From Streptomyces sp. BK340 (GTDB lineage Bacteria; Actinomycetota; Actinomycetes; Streptomycetales; Streptomycetaceae), in NCBI RefSeq assembly GCF_007827595.1, contig NZ_VISR01000001.1, forward strand, positions 496,001 through 560,000: 64,000 nucleotides of DNA, given 5' to 3'. The notes beneath the pieces were generated by a model that was not told the DNA's origin, did no database searches, and saw only the letters and a list, made by a program, of their open reading frames with translations. Position numbers and translations under genes: made by a program. This document shows positions 56,040-64,000 of the stretch, piece by piece (position 1 is the first letter of the stretch; every line of letters begins with the position of its first letter).

Positions 56040-56243
56040 TCACGGGTTGTTGAACTCGGACCGCGACACGGCGGTCGTCGGCATGGTGGCCTGGCACCAC
56101 GCCGTCGACACGGCGGCCGTCTCCGACCGGCAGACCAAGTCGTCGTCCGTGAGCGGCTTCGGCTCCGGGAACGTGACCCGGGAGTCCGGGACGAACCGCT
56201 CGTACACGACGGGCAGTTCGTCCGGCTGCACCACCCGCGACAC
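56040..56243 (-). CDS. Short orphan coding frame (possible 3' gene remnant)
   Basis: 67 codons from GTG 56243; the frame is open further upstream, through the 3' end of the amylase gene. Every third base from the amylase end to the stop is G or C except one, so the frame looks strongly coding. It reads VVYERFVPDSRVTFPEPKPL, DDDLVCRSETAAV and ATMPTTAVSRSEFNNP. Coding-like text (LLSPGHYFQ) already precedes the GTG. It has no signal peptide and I do not recognise it. It may be a small real gene, or the 3' remnant of a gene displaced by the amylase. Confidence 0.5.
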   Translation of the reverse strand: MSRVVQPDELPVVYERFVPDSRVTFPEPKPLTDDDLVCRSETAAVSTAWCQATMPTTAVSRSEFNNP

Positions 56244-56263
56244 CTGGAAGTAGTGCCCCGGGC

Positions 56264-57643
56264 TCAGCAGCTCGACTTGCCGGCGTAGATCGCGAGCGCC
56301 GTGTTCGAGCCCAAGGTGGCGGTGAACTGCCCCGCGGAGTTCACCGCCACCGTCGTGTTGTTCTGGACGTTGCAGTAGGTGCCCGCGGGCAGCGAGGTCT
56401 GGTACGTGCGGGTCAGGGACGAGGACTCGTGGTTGATCGCCACATAGCCCTTGCCGCCCCGGCCGAAGGCGATCGCGTTGTTGCCGTTGTCCCACCAGTC
56501 GGAGACGGCCTGGCCTCGGGTCGCGTTGCGGAAGGCGACCATGCGGATGATCTCCGGCCAGGCGTGCTGGCACTTCCAGCCGTCCTGCCAGCAGGCGTTC
56601 ACCGTACCGCCGTTGGGCGGCCCCGCGTCCACATCGGACCACTCGTAACCGGAGTTGATGTCCGGGGCTCCGTAGGGGTAGGCCAGCATGAAGACGTTGG
56701 CCAGGGTGTAGTTGGCGCCGTCCTTGTAGTTGAGGGTGGAGCCGTTGCGTTCCGTGTCGTGGTTGTCGACGAAGACGCCGGCCACCGAGCTGCTCAGGTA
56801 GCCCCAGCCCTCGCCGTAGTTGGTCAGATAGGCGAGCTTCTCGTTGTTGAAGACACGCTTGAGGTCGTAGGCGTAGCGGAACTCCTGGACGTCTCCGTTG
56901 CCGGTGTACTCGGAGGGCTGGACGGCCTCGTTCGCGCCGTAGATGACCTCCTGCTTCCAGTAGACGGAGGGGTTGGCCAGACGGCTCTTGATGTTGGCCA
57001 GGTCGTCGGCCGGGATGTGCTTGGCGGCGTCGATCCGGAAGCCGTCGACCCCCAGCGTGAGCAGGTCGTTCATATAGCCGGCGATCGTCTTGCGGACGTA
57101 CTCCTCGCCCGTGTCCAGGTCGGCCAGGCCGACCAGTTCGCAGTGCTGGACGTTCCAGCGGTCCTGGTAGTTGGTGACCTGGGCGGTGCAGTCGTCGAGG
57201 TCGTAGGAGGAGTACAGACCGGGGTAGTTGTACTTCGTATACGACGAGCCGCCCGTGCCGGTGCCCGAGCCCGCCGCCATGTGGTTGACGACCGTGTCGA
57301 CCACGACCTTCACGCCGGCCGCGTGGCACGTGTTCACCATGCTCTGGAAGGCGGTGCGGTCGCCGAGGCGGCCCGCGATCTTGTACGACACCGGCTGGTA
57401 CGACGTCCACCACTGCGAGCCCTGTATGTGCTCGGCGGGCGGGGAGACCTGGACGTAGCCGTAGCCGGCGGGGCCGAGGGTGTTGGTGCACTCGCGGGCG
57501 ACCGAGGAGTACTTCCACTCGAAGAGGACCGCGGTGACGTCCTTGGTGCCGGGCGGGGAGGCGTAAGCGGCGGTCCCTGGGGCGAGGACGGCCGCCGCCG
57601 CGGTGAGGGCGAGGGCACCCGAAACGATTCTGCTGCTGGCCAT
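56264..57643 (-). CDS. Secreted alpha-amylase (GH13)
   Basis: 459 residues. Signal peptide [20 protein letters not shown] with cleavage near AYAS. Typical Streptomyces/animal-type amylase: [14 protein letters not shown], nucleophile Asp205 ([12 protein letters not shown]), acid/base Glu239 ([11 protein letters not shown]) and Asp296 ([11 protein letters not shown]). A C-terminal beta domain ends [11 protein letters not shown], and no starch-binding CBM20 is present. It would hydrolyse internal alpha-1,4 bonds of starch. ATG 57643 has a GGAGAAGGAA site upstream. It lies between the pullulanase and the alpha-glucosidase, all on the same strand. Confidence 0.95.
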   Translation of the reverse strand: MASSRIVSGALALTAAAAVLAPGTAAYASPPGTKDVTAVLFEWKYSSVARECTNTLGPAGYGYVQVSPPAEHIQGSQWWTSYQPVSYKIAGRLGDRTAFQSMVNTCHAAGVKVVVDTVVNHMAAGSGTGTGGSSYTKYNYPGLYSSYDLDDCTAQVTNYQDRWNVQHCELVGLADLDTGEEYVRKTIAGYMNDLLTLGVDGFRIDAAKHIPADDLANIKSRLANPSVYWKQEVIYGANEAVQPSEYTGNGDVQEFRYAYDLKRVFNNEKLAYLTNYGEGWGYLSSSVAGVFVDNHDTERNGSTLNYKDGANYTLANVFMLAYPYGAPDINSGYEWSDVDAGPPNGGTVNACWQDGWKCQHAWPEIIRMVAFRNATRGQAVSDWWDNGNNAIAFGRGGKGYVAINHESSSLTRTYQTSLPAGTYCNVQNNTTVAVNSAGQFTATLGSNTALAIYAGKSSC

Positions 57644-57668
57644 GTGGGGGTTCCTTCTCCGTTGAAGG

Positions 57669-57696
57669 CCTTGCCGAAATCTTTCAGAAACCTTGC
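57669..57696. promoter_or_regulatory. Direct CCTTGC repeats upstream of the alpha-amylase
   Basis: CCTTGC at 57669-57674 and 57691-57696 are 22 bases apart, with the palindromic TTTCAGAAA between them. On the coding strand these read GCAAGG. This is the same half-site theme as upstream of the pullulanase and malE. Candidate MalR/Reg1-type operator. Confidence 0.6.
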
Positions 57697-57713
57697 GGTG
57701 GCCAGATGTTAAA

Positions 57714-57741
57714 GGCCCGCCACCCAAAAGGGCAGCGGGCC
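57714..57741 (-). terminator. Hairpin after the alpha-glucosidase
   Basis: GGCCCGC...CCC pairs with GGG...GCGGGCC around TTTT, 35 bases past the alpha-glucosidase stop on the minus strand. Probable terminator of the mal operon. Confidence 0.7.
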
Positions 57742-57776
57742 GTAAGAAGTTGACGGAAGAAGTTACCGAGCGGTTA

Positions 57777-59444
57777 TCACGCCGTCGTCCACCACACGGT
57801 CGTGTCGGCGGGCACCTTCGCCTCGCCGTCGGCCTCGGTCACCTCACCGCTGGCGAGCAGGACACGGCCGTGGGACGGGGTCGTCACGGACTCGCCGGTG
57901 GTGTTCGCGACACACACGAACTCGCCCCGGCGGAAGGCCAGCACACCCTCCGGCGCGCGCAGCCACTCCACCGCCTCGCCCGCGCCCAGGTCGGGCTGCG
58001 ACCGGCGGATGCCCAGCGCCGAGCGGTACAGCTCCAGCGTCGAACCGGGGACGCCCGACTGCGCCTCGACACTCAGCTCCGCCCAGGCCGACGGCTGGGG
58101 CAGCCAGCTGCCGCCGCTGCCGAAGCCGTACGAGGAGCCCTCGCGGGTCCACGGGATCGGCACCCGGCAGCCGTCGCGGAAGCCGTCCTGGCCGGCGCCG
58201 CGGAAGAACGCCGGGTCCTGGCGCACCTCGTCGGGCAGGTCCACGACGTCCGGGAGGCCCAGTTCCTCGCCCTGGTACACGTATGCCGAGCCGGGCAGGG
58301 CCAGCATGAGGAGGGTCGCCGCACGGGCCCTGCGAAGGCCCAGCTCGCGGTCGCCCGCCGTGCGGATCTGGGTGCCGAGACCCGGGGGGTTGGCGAAGCG
58401 CGTCGCGTGGCGGGTGACGTCGTGGTTGGACAGGACCCAGGTGGCGGGGGCGCCGACCGGGCGCATCGCCTCCAGGGTGCGGTCGATGACCGTCCGCAGT
58501 TCCTTCGCGTCCCACTCCGTGCCCAGGTACTGGAAGTTGAAGGCCTGGTGCAGCTCGTCCGGGCGGACGTAGTTGGCGGTGCGCTCGACGGTCGGGGTCC
58601 ACGCCTCGGCCACGAAGATGCGCTCACCGGCGTACTCGTCGAGGACCACGCGCCACTGGCGGTAGATGGCGTGCACGCCGTCCTGGTCGAAGAACGGCAT
58701 GACATCGTTGCCCAGCAGCTTGAGCTGGTCGTGGGAACCCAGGTCCGGGAGGCCGTCGGCCTTCACCAGTCCGTGGGCGACGTCGATGCGGAAGCCGTCC
58801 ACGCCCATGTCCAGCCAGAAGCGCAGGATGGAGCGGAACTCGTCGCCGACCGCCGGGTGCTCCCAGTTGAAGTCGGGCTGCTCGGGCGCGAAGAGGTGGA
58901 GGTACCACTCGCCGTCCTCGACCCGGGTCCAGGCGGGGCCGCCGAAGATCGACTCCCAGTCGTTCGGCGGGAGTTCGCCGTTCTCGCCCTTGCCGGGGCG
59001 GAAGTGGTAGCGCTCGCGCAGGGGCGAGCCGGGGCCGTCCGCGAGGGCGCGCTTGAACCACTCGTGCTGGTCCGAGGAGTGGTTCGGGACCAGGTCGACG
59101 ATCACCCGCAGACCCAGCTCGTGGGCGTCGCGGATCAGCGCGTCGGCGTCGAGCAGGTTGCCGAACATGGGGTCGACGGCGCGGTAGTCGGCGACGTCGT
59201 AGCCGGCGTCGGCCTGCGGGGAGGCGTAGAAGGGGCTGAGCCACACGGCGTCGACGCCGAGGTCGCGCAGGTACGGGAGTCGGGAGCGTACGCCTTCCAG
59301 GTCGCCCATGCCGTCGCCGTTGCTGTCGGCGAAGCTGCGCGGATAGACCTGGTAGATCACCGCGTCCCGCCACCAGTCGCGGTGCTTGGCGACGGTGGCG
59401 ACGGCGGAGTCGTCGGCCGGGGCTGCGGAGTGCTGCTGGCTCAT
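57777..59444 (-). CDS. aglA: Alpha-glucosidase (GH13, oligo-1,6-glucosidase type), cytoplasmic
   Basis: 555 residues, no signal peptide. Family motifs: [33 protein letters not shown], nucleophile Asp221 ([12 protein letters not shown]), acid/base Glu280 (FVAEAWTP), Asp342 ([10 protein letters not shown]). It should release glucose from imported maltodextrins. ATG 59444 has AAGGA upstream; a longer start (59477) exists. It follows malG on the same strand after 158 bases, with a strong hairpin between them, so it may be partly uncoupled from malEFG. Confidence 0.93.
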   Translation of the reverse strand: MSQQHSAAPADDSAVATVAKHRDWWRDAVIYQVYPRSFADSNGDGMGDLEGVRSRLPYLRDLGVDAVWLSPFYASPQADAGYDVADYRAVDPMFGNLLDADALIRDAHELGLRVIVDLVPNHSSDQHEWFKRALADGPGSPLRERYHFRPGKGENGELPPNDWESIFGGPAWTRVEDGEWYLHLFAPEQPDFNWEHPAVGDEFRSILRFWLDMGVDGFRIDVAHGLVKADGLPDLGSHDQLKLLGNDVMPFFDQDGVHAIYRQWRVVLDEYAGERIFVAEAWTPTVERTANYVRPDELHQAFNFQYLGTEWDAKELRTVIDRTLEAMRPVGAPATWVLSNHDVTRHATRFANPPGLGTQIRTAGDRELGLRRARAATLLMLALPGSAYVYQGEELGLPDVVDLPDEVRQDPAFFRGAGQDGFRDGCRVPIPWTREGSSYGFGSGGSWLPQPSAWAELSVEAQSGVPGSTLELYRSALGIRRSQPDLGAGEAVEWLRAPEGVLAFRRGEFVCVANTTGESVTTPSHGRVLLASGEVTEADGEAKVPADTTVWWTTA

Positions 59445-59513
59445 GGCGTCCTTGATGCTTAAGGGAGTTCGGGTCATGTAGTGGGTACGGCGACAGGGGC
59501 CAGGGGGCGTGCG

Positions 59514-59559
59514 AGGCGGCCGCGGTGTCAGCGGGGTCGGATGGACACCGCGGCCGCCT
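59514..59559 (-). terminator. Intercistronic hairpin between malG and alpha-glucosidase
   Basis: AGGCGGCCGCGGTGTC (59514-59529) pairs perfectly with 59544-59559 around a 14-base loop. No T-run follows, so it may act as an RNA stabiliser or partial terminator. Confidence 0.7.
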
Positions 59560-59602
59560 ACCCGCGCGGACAGGCGCGCGGGAGTCCGGTGCGGAACGGG
59601 CC

Positions 59603-60508
59603 TCAGCCCTTGGTGCCGCCTGCGGTGAGACCGGTGACGAGGTTCTTCTGCACGAGGTAGAAGAACACCGACACGGGTATCGCGATCAGCACCGCGGTGG
59701 CGGCCATGTAGTTCCACTGCGCGTCGTGCTCGCTGACGAAGGTCTGCAGACCGACGGCGAAGGTGTACTTCGAGTCGTCGAGCATGAAGGTGGTCGCGAA
59801 GGCCACCTCACCGACGGCGGTGATGAAGTTGTAGAAGGCGGCGACGGCCAGCCCGGGGCGGGCCAGCGGCAGGATCAGCCGGAAGAAGGTGCCGAAGGGG
59901 CTGAGCCCGTCCACGCGTCCGGCCTCGTCGATCTCGAAGGGGATGGTGTCGAAGTACCCCTTGAGCAGCCACGCGCTGTAGGGCACGGCGGTGGTGCAGT
60001 TGATGACGATCAGCGACCAGTAGGTGTCGATGAGCCCGAGTTCGCTGAAGATCTCGTACATCGGCACGATCAGGATGGCGATCGGGAAGGCCTGGGTGAG
60101 CAGCAGCACCCACATCAGCGACTTGTAGCCGGGGAAGCGCATGCGGGAGACCGCGTATCCGGTGGTCGCGGCGACGAAGACACCGATCAGGGTGGTGCCG
60201 CCGGCCACGATCATCGTCGACTTGAACCAGTCGAAGAAGGCGGTGTGCTCCAGCACGAAGCTGTAGTTGGAGAAGGAGAGTTTGCCGGCGATCCTGCCGG
60301 GGTGCAGGTAGTCGTCCTTGTCCGGGCCGAGGGACAGGAAGAACAGCCAGGCCACCGGGGCAAGTGCGATGAGGCTCGCGACGACGAGGCCGCCGTGCAG
60401 GAGGGCTGCGCCGAGCGGGCTGCGCTCGCCGCGCCGGCGGGTCCGGCGCGGGGGCTGCGGGGCAGGCGTCGGCTCCGTCCGGGTCTTTTCGAGGGTCGTG
60501 GTGCTCAT
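59603..60508 (-). CDS. malG: Maltose/maltodextrin ABC transporter permease MalG
   Basis: 301 residues with six transmembrane helices after a basic, Pro-rich cytoplasmic N-terminus. The EAA loop (EIDEAGRVDGLSPF then LPLARPG) contacts the ATPase. TIGVFVAATTGYAVSRMRFPG-type and AVPYSAWLLKGYFDTIP segments are typical of MalG. Its stop-to-start order behind malF (gap 19 bases) indicates an operon. No ATPase gene is in the cluster; Streptomyces importers of this class share the ATPase MsiK encoded elsewhere. Confidence 0.93.
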   Translation of the reverse strand: MSTTTLEKTRTEPTPAPQPPRRTRRRGERSPLGAALLHGGLVVASLIALAPVAWLFFLSLGPDKDDYLHPGRIAGKLSFSNYSFVLEHTAFFDWFKSTMIVAGGTTLIGVFVAATTGYAVSRMRFPGYKSLMWVLLLTQAFPIAILIVPMYEIFSELGLIDTYWSLIVINCTTAVPYSAWLLKGYFDTIPFEIDEAGRVDGLSPFGTFFRLILPLARPGLAVAAFYNFITAVGEVAFATTFMLDDSKYTFAVGLQTFVSEHDAQWNYMAATAVLIAIPVSVFFYLVQKNLVTGLTAGGTKG

Positions 60509-60527
60509 GGCGGCGGCTCCTGCGGCG

Positions 60528-61532
60528 TCAGACGGCGAGCTGGTCATTGCGCTTCAGCCAGCGGAAGTAGAAGGAGGTGAAGACGGTCAGGATCGACAGC
60601 AGCAGTACGCCGTACGCGGCGGACTGGGCGAAGTCGCGCGGCTGCTGTCCGAAGCCCAGGAAGTAGGCCCAGGTCACGAGGATCTGGGCGTCGGGCGCGC
60701 CGGTGGGGCCGAACAGCAGGAAGATGATCGCGAACTGGTTGAAGGTCCAGATGATGCCGAGCAGCACCACGGTGGAGCTGACCGAGCGCAGGCCGGGCAG
60801 GGTGACGTGCCGGAACTGCTGCCAGGCGCTGGCGCCGTCCATCTCCGCGGCCTCGTAGAGCGTGGAGTCGATGGACTGCAGGCCGCCGAGCAGCGAGAGC
60901 ATCATGAACGGCACACCGCACCAGGTGTTGACCATGATCGCGGCGAACCGCTGCCAGAAGGTGTCCTCGAGCCACTGCGGCTGGGGCAGGTGGAGGGCGC
61001 CGAGGAGCTGGTTGAGCACGCCGGAGTCGGCGAGCATGATCCGCCAGGAGAAGACGGTGACGAAGGTCGGCACGGCCCAGGGCAGGACCAGCATCAGCCG
61101 GTAGAAGGTGCGGCCGCGCAGCTTCTGGTTGAGCATGAGCGCGAGGCCGAGGCCGATCGTGTAGTGCAGGAACACACAGGCCGCCGTCCAGAAGACGGTC
61201 CACAGGAAGTGCGACCAGAAGCGGTCGTACGCGGTCGGGCCGAACAGGATGTCCTTGTAGTTGTCCAGGCCGATGAACTTGTAGGTGGCGGCGATGTGGT
61301 TGACGCCGATCGTGCGCGCGGAGTTCAGGCTGTTGGCGTCGGTGAGGGTCAGGTAGAGGCCCCGCACCAGGGGGTAGCCCACGATGACACCGAGCACGAT
61401 GACCACCGGGGCGATCATCGCGTAGGCGTACCAGTGTTTCTGGTAACCGTTCTTGATGCGCTGCCCCAGCCCAGGCCGAGGCGCGCGGTCACCGCGGCGC
61501 TTGCCGGTCGCGCGGTCGATGGCGACTGTCAT
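60528..61532 (-). CDS. malF: Maltose/maltodextrin ABC transporter permease MalF
   Basis: 334 residues, six transmembrane helices, with an extracytoplasmic loop after the first one (TLTDANSLNSARTIGVNHIA). The EAA motif is EAAEMDGASAWQQFRHVTLPG. It pairs with MalG to form the membrane channel. 135 bases separate it from malE, including a long palindromic repeat that may reduce transcription relative to malE. Confidence 0.93.
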   Translation of the reverse strand: MTVAIDRATGKRRGDRAPRPGLGQRIKNGYQKHWYAYAMIAPVVIVLGVIVGYPLVRGLYLTLTDANSLNSARTIGVNHIAATYKFIGLDNYKDILFGPTAYDRFWSHFLWTVFWTAACVFLHYTIGLGLALMLNQKLRGRTFYRLMLVLPWAVPTFVTVFSWRIMLADSGVLNQLLGALHLPQPQWLEDTFWQRFAAIMVNTWCGVPFMMLSLLGGLQSIDSTLYEAAEMDGASAWQQFRHVTLPGLRSVSSTVVLLGIIWTFNQFAIIFLLFGPTGAPDAQILVTWAYFLGFGQQPRDFAQSAAYGVLLLSILTVFTSFYFRWLKRNDQLAV

Positions 61533-61582
61533 GGTTCGACACCTTCTGATGGTTCAGGGGTTGGGCTGGGGCATAGGCCGAT

Positions 61583-61659
61583 GGCCGCCGGATCCTTCCC
61601 CCGATGGGTGGGGGTCCCCCCGCGCGAGTTCATTCGAGCGTGGGGAAGATCCGGCGGCC
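61583..61659 (-). repeat. Palindromic repeat hairpin between malE and malF
   Basis: GGCCGCCGGATC (61583-61594) pairs perfectly with 61648-61659, extended by TTCCCC/GGGGAA. Inside lies a GGGGGTCCCCCC...CGAGCG element related to the one at 35888. Located 8 bases after the malE stop, it could protect malE mRNA or attenuate malFG. Confidence 0.75.
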
Positions 61660-61667
61660 AGGCGGGC

Positions 61668-62939
61668 TTACTTGCTGAAGTCCGGCACCAGCTTGGTCAT
61701 GGCCAGCTCGGCGTTGCTCAGGCCCTTGTCCAGCGACTCCTTGCCACCGGCGATCTTGGGCAGCTCGGTGTCCAGCGGCCCCCACAGGGAGCTGTACTCG
61801 GGCAGCGCCGGGCGCGGCTGGGCGGCGGCGAGGACGCCCTGGTAGCCGGCGATGCCGGGGTCGGCCTTGACCTGGGCGGTGTAGGCGTCCGAGCGGGTCG
61901 GCAGCGTGGAGTTCTTCAGGGCGATGGTCTCCTGGGACTTCGCCGAGGTCATGAACTGCACGAACTTCAGCGCCGCGGCCTGGTGGGCCTTGTCGGAGCC
62001 GGCGTAGACCGAGAGGTTGTGGCCGCCGGTCGGGGCGCCCGCCTTGCCGGAGGAACCGGCCGGGACGGTGGCGATGCCCAGGTTGGACTTGTCCGAGAAG
62101 GCCGAGCCCTTGTAGAAGTTCGTGATCTCCCAGGGGCCCTGGATGATCGCGGCGACCTTGCCGTTGACGAACGCGTCCTGGATGTGGGCGTACGCGTCGG
62201 CGGTGGTGTCGGCCTTGTGCAGGCCCTTGCCGGAGAAGAGGCCCAGCCAGGTGCCGTACGCCTTCTTGGCGGCGTCGGAGTTCACCGTGATCTTCTTGGC
62301 GGCGGCGTCGACGGTGTCGGTGCCCTCGCCGTAGAGGAAGGACTGCGCGTAGTAGGCCTGGGTGGAGCCCCAGTAGCCGTCGACCTTCGTCTTGGCCTTG
62401 ATCTTGGCGGCGTCGGACTTCAGCTCGTCCCAGGTCTTGGGGGCCTCGGTGATGCCGGCCTTCTTGAACAGGGCCTTGTTGTAGACCAGGGCGAGGGTGT
62501 CGGTGACGAACGGCACGCCGTAGGTCTTGCCCTCGTACTGGGCCTGCTTGATCAGGTTCGGCTGGAACTTGGCCTGGTCGGTGAGGGCGTCGGTGCCGTC
62601 CAGCGGCAGGAAGTAGCTCTTCTTCGCGAAGGCCGGGGTCCAGCCGACCTCGGAGCGCAGCACGTCCGGGGCGCCCTTGGAACCGGCGGCGGTGTCGAAC
62701 TTGTTCTGCGCCTGGTCGAAGGGGACGTTGACGTACTTGACCTTGATGTTCTTGTTGGCGGCCTCGAACTGCTTGATCACGGCCTTGTACGTCGGCGCCT
62801 CATTGGTGGCGTTGGAGGTGTCCCACCAGGTGATGGTGACCGGGCCGTCCGACTTGCTGTCGCTGTCGCTCCCGCCGCACGCCGTCGCCGCCAGGGCGAG
62901 GGACGCCACCAGCGCGGAGGCCGCTATGCCACGCCGCAT
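61668..62939 (-). CDS. malE: Maltose/maltodextrin-binding lipoprotein MalE
   Basis: 423 residues. Lipobox ATAC with Cys21 followed by a GGSDSDSKSDG tether. Solute-binding family 1 features: VTITWWDTSN, APDVLRSEVGWTPAFA, YGVPFVTDTLALVYNK, AAIIQGPWEI and a C-terminal ALPEYSSLWGPLDTELP. It binds maltodextrins outside the membrane and delivers them to MalFG. Divergent from malR; the 286-base region between them has TGCAAG repeats. First gene of the mal operon. Confidence 0.95.
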   Translation of the reverse strand: MRRGIAASALVASLALAATACGGSDSDSKSDGPVTITWWDTSNATNEAPTYKAVIKQFEAANKNIKVKYVNVPFDQAQNKFDTAAGSKGAPDVLRSEVGWTPAFAKKSYFLPLDGTDALTDQAKFQPNLIKQAQYEGKTYGVPFVTDTLALVYNKALFKKAGITEAPKTWDELKSDAAKIKAKTKVDGYWGSTQAYYAQSFLYGEGTDTVDAAAKKITVNSDAAKKAYGTWLGLFSGKGLHKADTTADAYAHIQDAFVNGKVAAIIQGPWEITNFYKGSAFSDKSNLGIATVPAGSSGKAGAPTGGHNLSVYAGSDKAHQAAALKFVQFMTSAKSQETIALKNSTLPTRSDAYTAQVKADPGIAGYQGVLAAAQPRPALPEYSSLWGPLDTELPKIAGGKESLDKGLSNAELAMTKLVPDFSK

Positions 62940-63071
62940 GAGTTCTCCTTGAGGGTTAAAGCCCGTGTGATGCAGGGAGGGCCCGTCCGCCGTCCCCGCG
63001 GTCTTGCCGACTGCGCCGTTGCGGCCGCCGGGCGACTGGAACGTAACAGCGATGTAAGACCTGCGAAAGAC

Positions 63072-63202
63072 CTTGCAGAAAAAATGTGCAAGACACCACG
63101 ATGGTTACCGGCCCGTGACCTCCCCTCGACACCCGTGTAACCGCTTATTGAAGCCGTTGAGCGGGCAGAGGGACACTTGTGCAAGACTCTGCAAGCTCTT
63201 GC
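63072..63202. promoter_or_regulatory. MalR-type operator sites in the malE-malR divergent region
   Basis: CTTGCA-n9-TGCAAG forms an inverted repeat at 63072-63092, near the malE start. TGCAAGACTCTGCAAG at 63180-63195 is a 10-base-period direct repeat followed by CTTGC at 63198, near malR. LacI-family MalR of Streptomyces is known to bind CTTGCAG-type repeats before malE. Confidence 0.75.
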
Positions 63203-63225
63203 CGCCACTGTTTCGAGGGAGTGCG

Positions 63226-64000
63226 ATGACGCAGCAATCCACGGCAGGCCGTGCGACCGCCCGCGCGCGGCGTCCCGTCGGTGTGCAAGGCGCGGTGCGG
63301 CCGGTACAGTCCAGTGCCGTGACCACACGGCTTGCGGACATCGCTGCGCAGGCGGGGGTGAGCGAAGCGACCGTCAGCCGGGTCCTCAACGGGAAGCCGG
63401 GCGTCGCCGCCACCACCCGCCAGTCGGTGCTCGCCGCGCTGGACGTGCTCGGCTACGAGCGCCCGGTACGCCTGCGGCAGCGCAGCGAGGGCCTGGTGGG
63501 CCTGATCACACCGGAGCTGGAGAACCCGATATTCCCTGCCCTGGCCCAGGTCATCGGCCAGGCACTCACCCGGCAGGGCTACACCCCGGTGCTCGCCACC
63601 CAGACCCCGGGCGGGTCGACGGAGGACGAGCTGACCGAGATGCTGGTGGACCGCGGGGTGGCGGGGATCATCTACGTCTCCGGGCTGCACGCCGACACCA
63701 CCGCCGACATGCAGCGCTACGAGCGGCTGCGGGCGCAGGGCGTGCCGTTCGTCCTGGTGGACGGGTTCTCGCCGCAGGTGCAGGCGCCGTTCATCTCCCC
63801 CGACGACCGGGCCGCGATGACGCTGGCGGTGACGCACCTGGCGTCGCTGGGCCACACCCGGATCGGTCTCGCGCTCGGCCCGAAGCGGTTCGTGCCGGTG
63901 CAGCGTAAGATCGAGGGCTTCGTACGGGCGATGCAGGAGCAGCTGGGGCTGAACGCCCAGACGGTGGAGACCGAGCTGATCCAGCACTCGCTGTACACGC
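63226..64000 (+). CDS. malR: LacI-family repressor MalR (3' end outside the window)
   Basis: 258 codons are visible and the frame is open at the window edge. After a 31-residue basic extension comes the LacI headpiece TTRLADIAAQAGVSEATVSRVLNG and hinge RQSVLAALDVLGYERP. The effector domain begins GLVGLITPELENPIFPALA. ATG 63226 has GAGGGAG upstream and is preferred over GTG 63319 (VTTRLADI). It should repress malEFG, and perhaps the amylase and pullulanase, until maltodextrins are present. Divergent from malE. Confidence 0.93.
   Translation, partial: MTQQSTAGRATARARRPVGVQGAVRPVQSSAVTTRLADIAAQAGVSEATVSRVLNGKPGVAATTRQSVLAALDVLGYERPVRLRQRSEGLVGLITPELENPIFPALAQVIGQALTRQGYTPVLATQTPGGSTEDELTEMLVDRGVAGIIYVSGLHADTTADMQRYERLRAQGVPFVLVDGFSPQVQAPFISPDDRAAMTLAVTHLASLGHTRIGLALGPKRFVPVQRKIEGFVRAMQEQLGLNAQTVETELIQHSLYT

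Noticed and set aside
60318..63140. A 940-codon plus-strand frame across malG-malE
   Set aside because: Antisense shadow of three clearly identified transport genes; composition is GC-driven with no motifs.

Overview
The window is very GC-rich, with almost every third codon position G or C, many GTG starts, strong GGAGG-type ribosome binding sites and long GC hairpins after genes. Together with the gene families (GlnR-regulated glnA and glnII, a MarP-like protease, PspAB, MalR/malEFG) this points to a Streptomyces chromosome. From memory the gene order matches the conserved core region of S. coelicolor around pepA-lpd-sucB-aceE-lipBA-glnA-glnII-malEFG. No rRNA, tRNA, CRISPR or intact mobile element was seen.

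Layout. Positions 1-2 kb hold a scar: a frameshifted, truncated TnpB-like transposase fragment facing a secreted protein gene that has lost its 3' half. Positions 2-11 kb are central carbon metabolism: leucyl aminopeptidase, dihydrolipoamide dehydrogenase (E3), a two-lipoyl-domain E2, a GntR regulator and homodimeric pyruvate dehydrogenase E1. No separate pyruvate-specific E2 is present. Positions 11-19.5 kb hold a WYL regulator, a peptidoglycan-recognition amidase, a CvpA-trypsin (MarP-like) membrane protease, an epimerase, an FAD amine-oxidase-like protein and a TPR regulator. Positions 19.5-25 kb hold lipB-lipA, small membrane proteins and glnA with an upstream GlnR box.

Positions 25-37 kb are accessory: a TPR relic, a tiny secreted repeat protein, a HEAT-repeat protein, the htpX-pspAB pair, a hydrolase-kinase fusion, DUF2252, an AlkZ-like winged-helix protein, an ArsC-like protein, a secreted Gln-rich protein and a divergent hydrolase/MarR pair. 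At 37.4 kb glnII has a second GlnR-type box. Positions 38.8-50.5 kb hold an OmpR-type winged-helix protein without receiver, an epimerase, a two-component system, a DUF1996 secreted protein, a sigma-like membrane protein, a diiron-protein/flavin-reductase pair and a TetR regulator.

Positions 50.5-64 kb are a starch/maltodextrin locus: a 1801-residue secreted pullulanase with two complete GH13 catalytic sites, a secreted alpha-amylase, a cytoplasmic alpha-glucosidase, MalG, MalF, MalE, and a divergent LacI-family MalR running off the right edge. The secreted enzymes would cut starch and pullulan outside the cell, MalEFG would import maltodextrins, and the glucosidase would split them. Recurrent TGCAAG/AGCAAG half-sites before malE/malR, the amylase and the pullulanase suggest one shared regulator.

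The most interesting items are the ferritin-like diiron protein paired with a 2Fe-2S flavin reductase, the cluster of palindromes before aceE, a dispersed palindromic repeat inserted in frame in a hydrolase gene, the hydrolase-phosphotransferase fusion, the tiny secreted protein ending in six valines, and a short strongly coding orphan frame behind the amylase.
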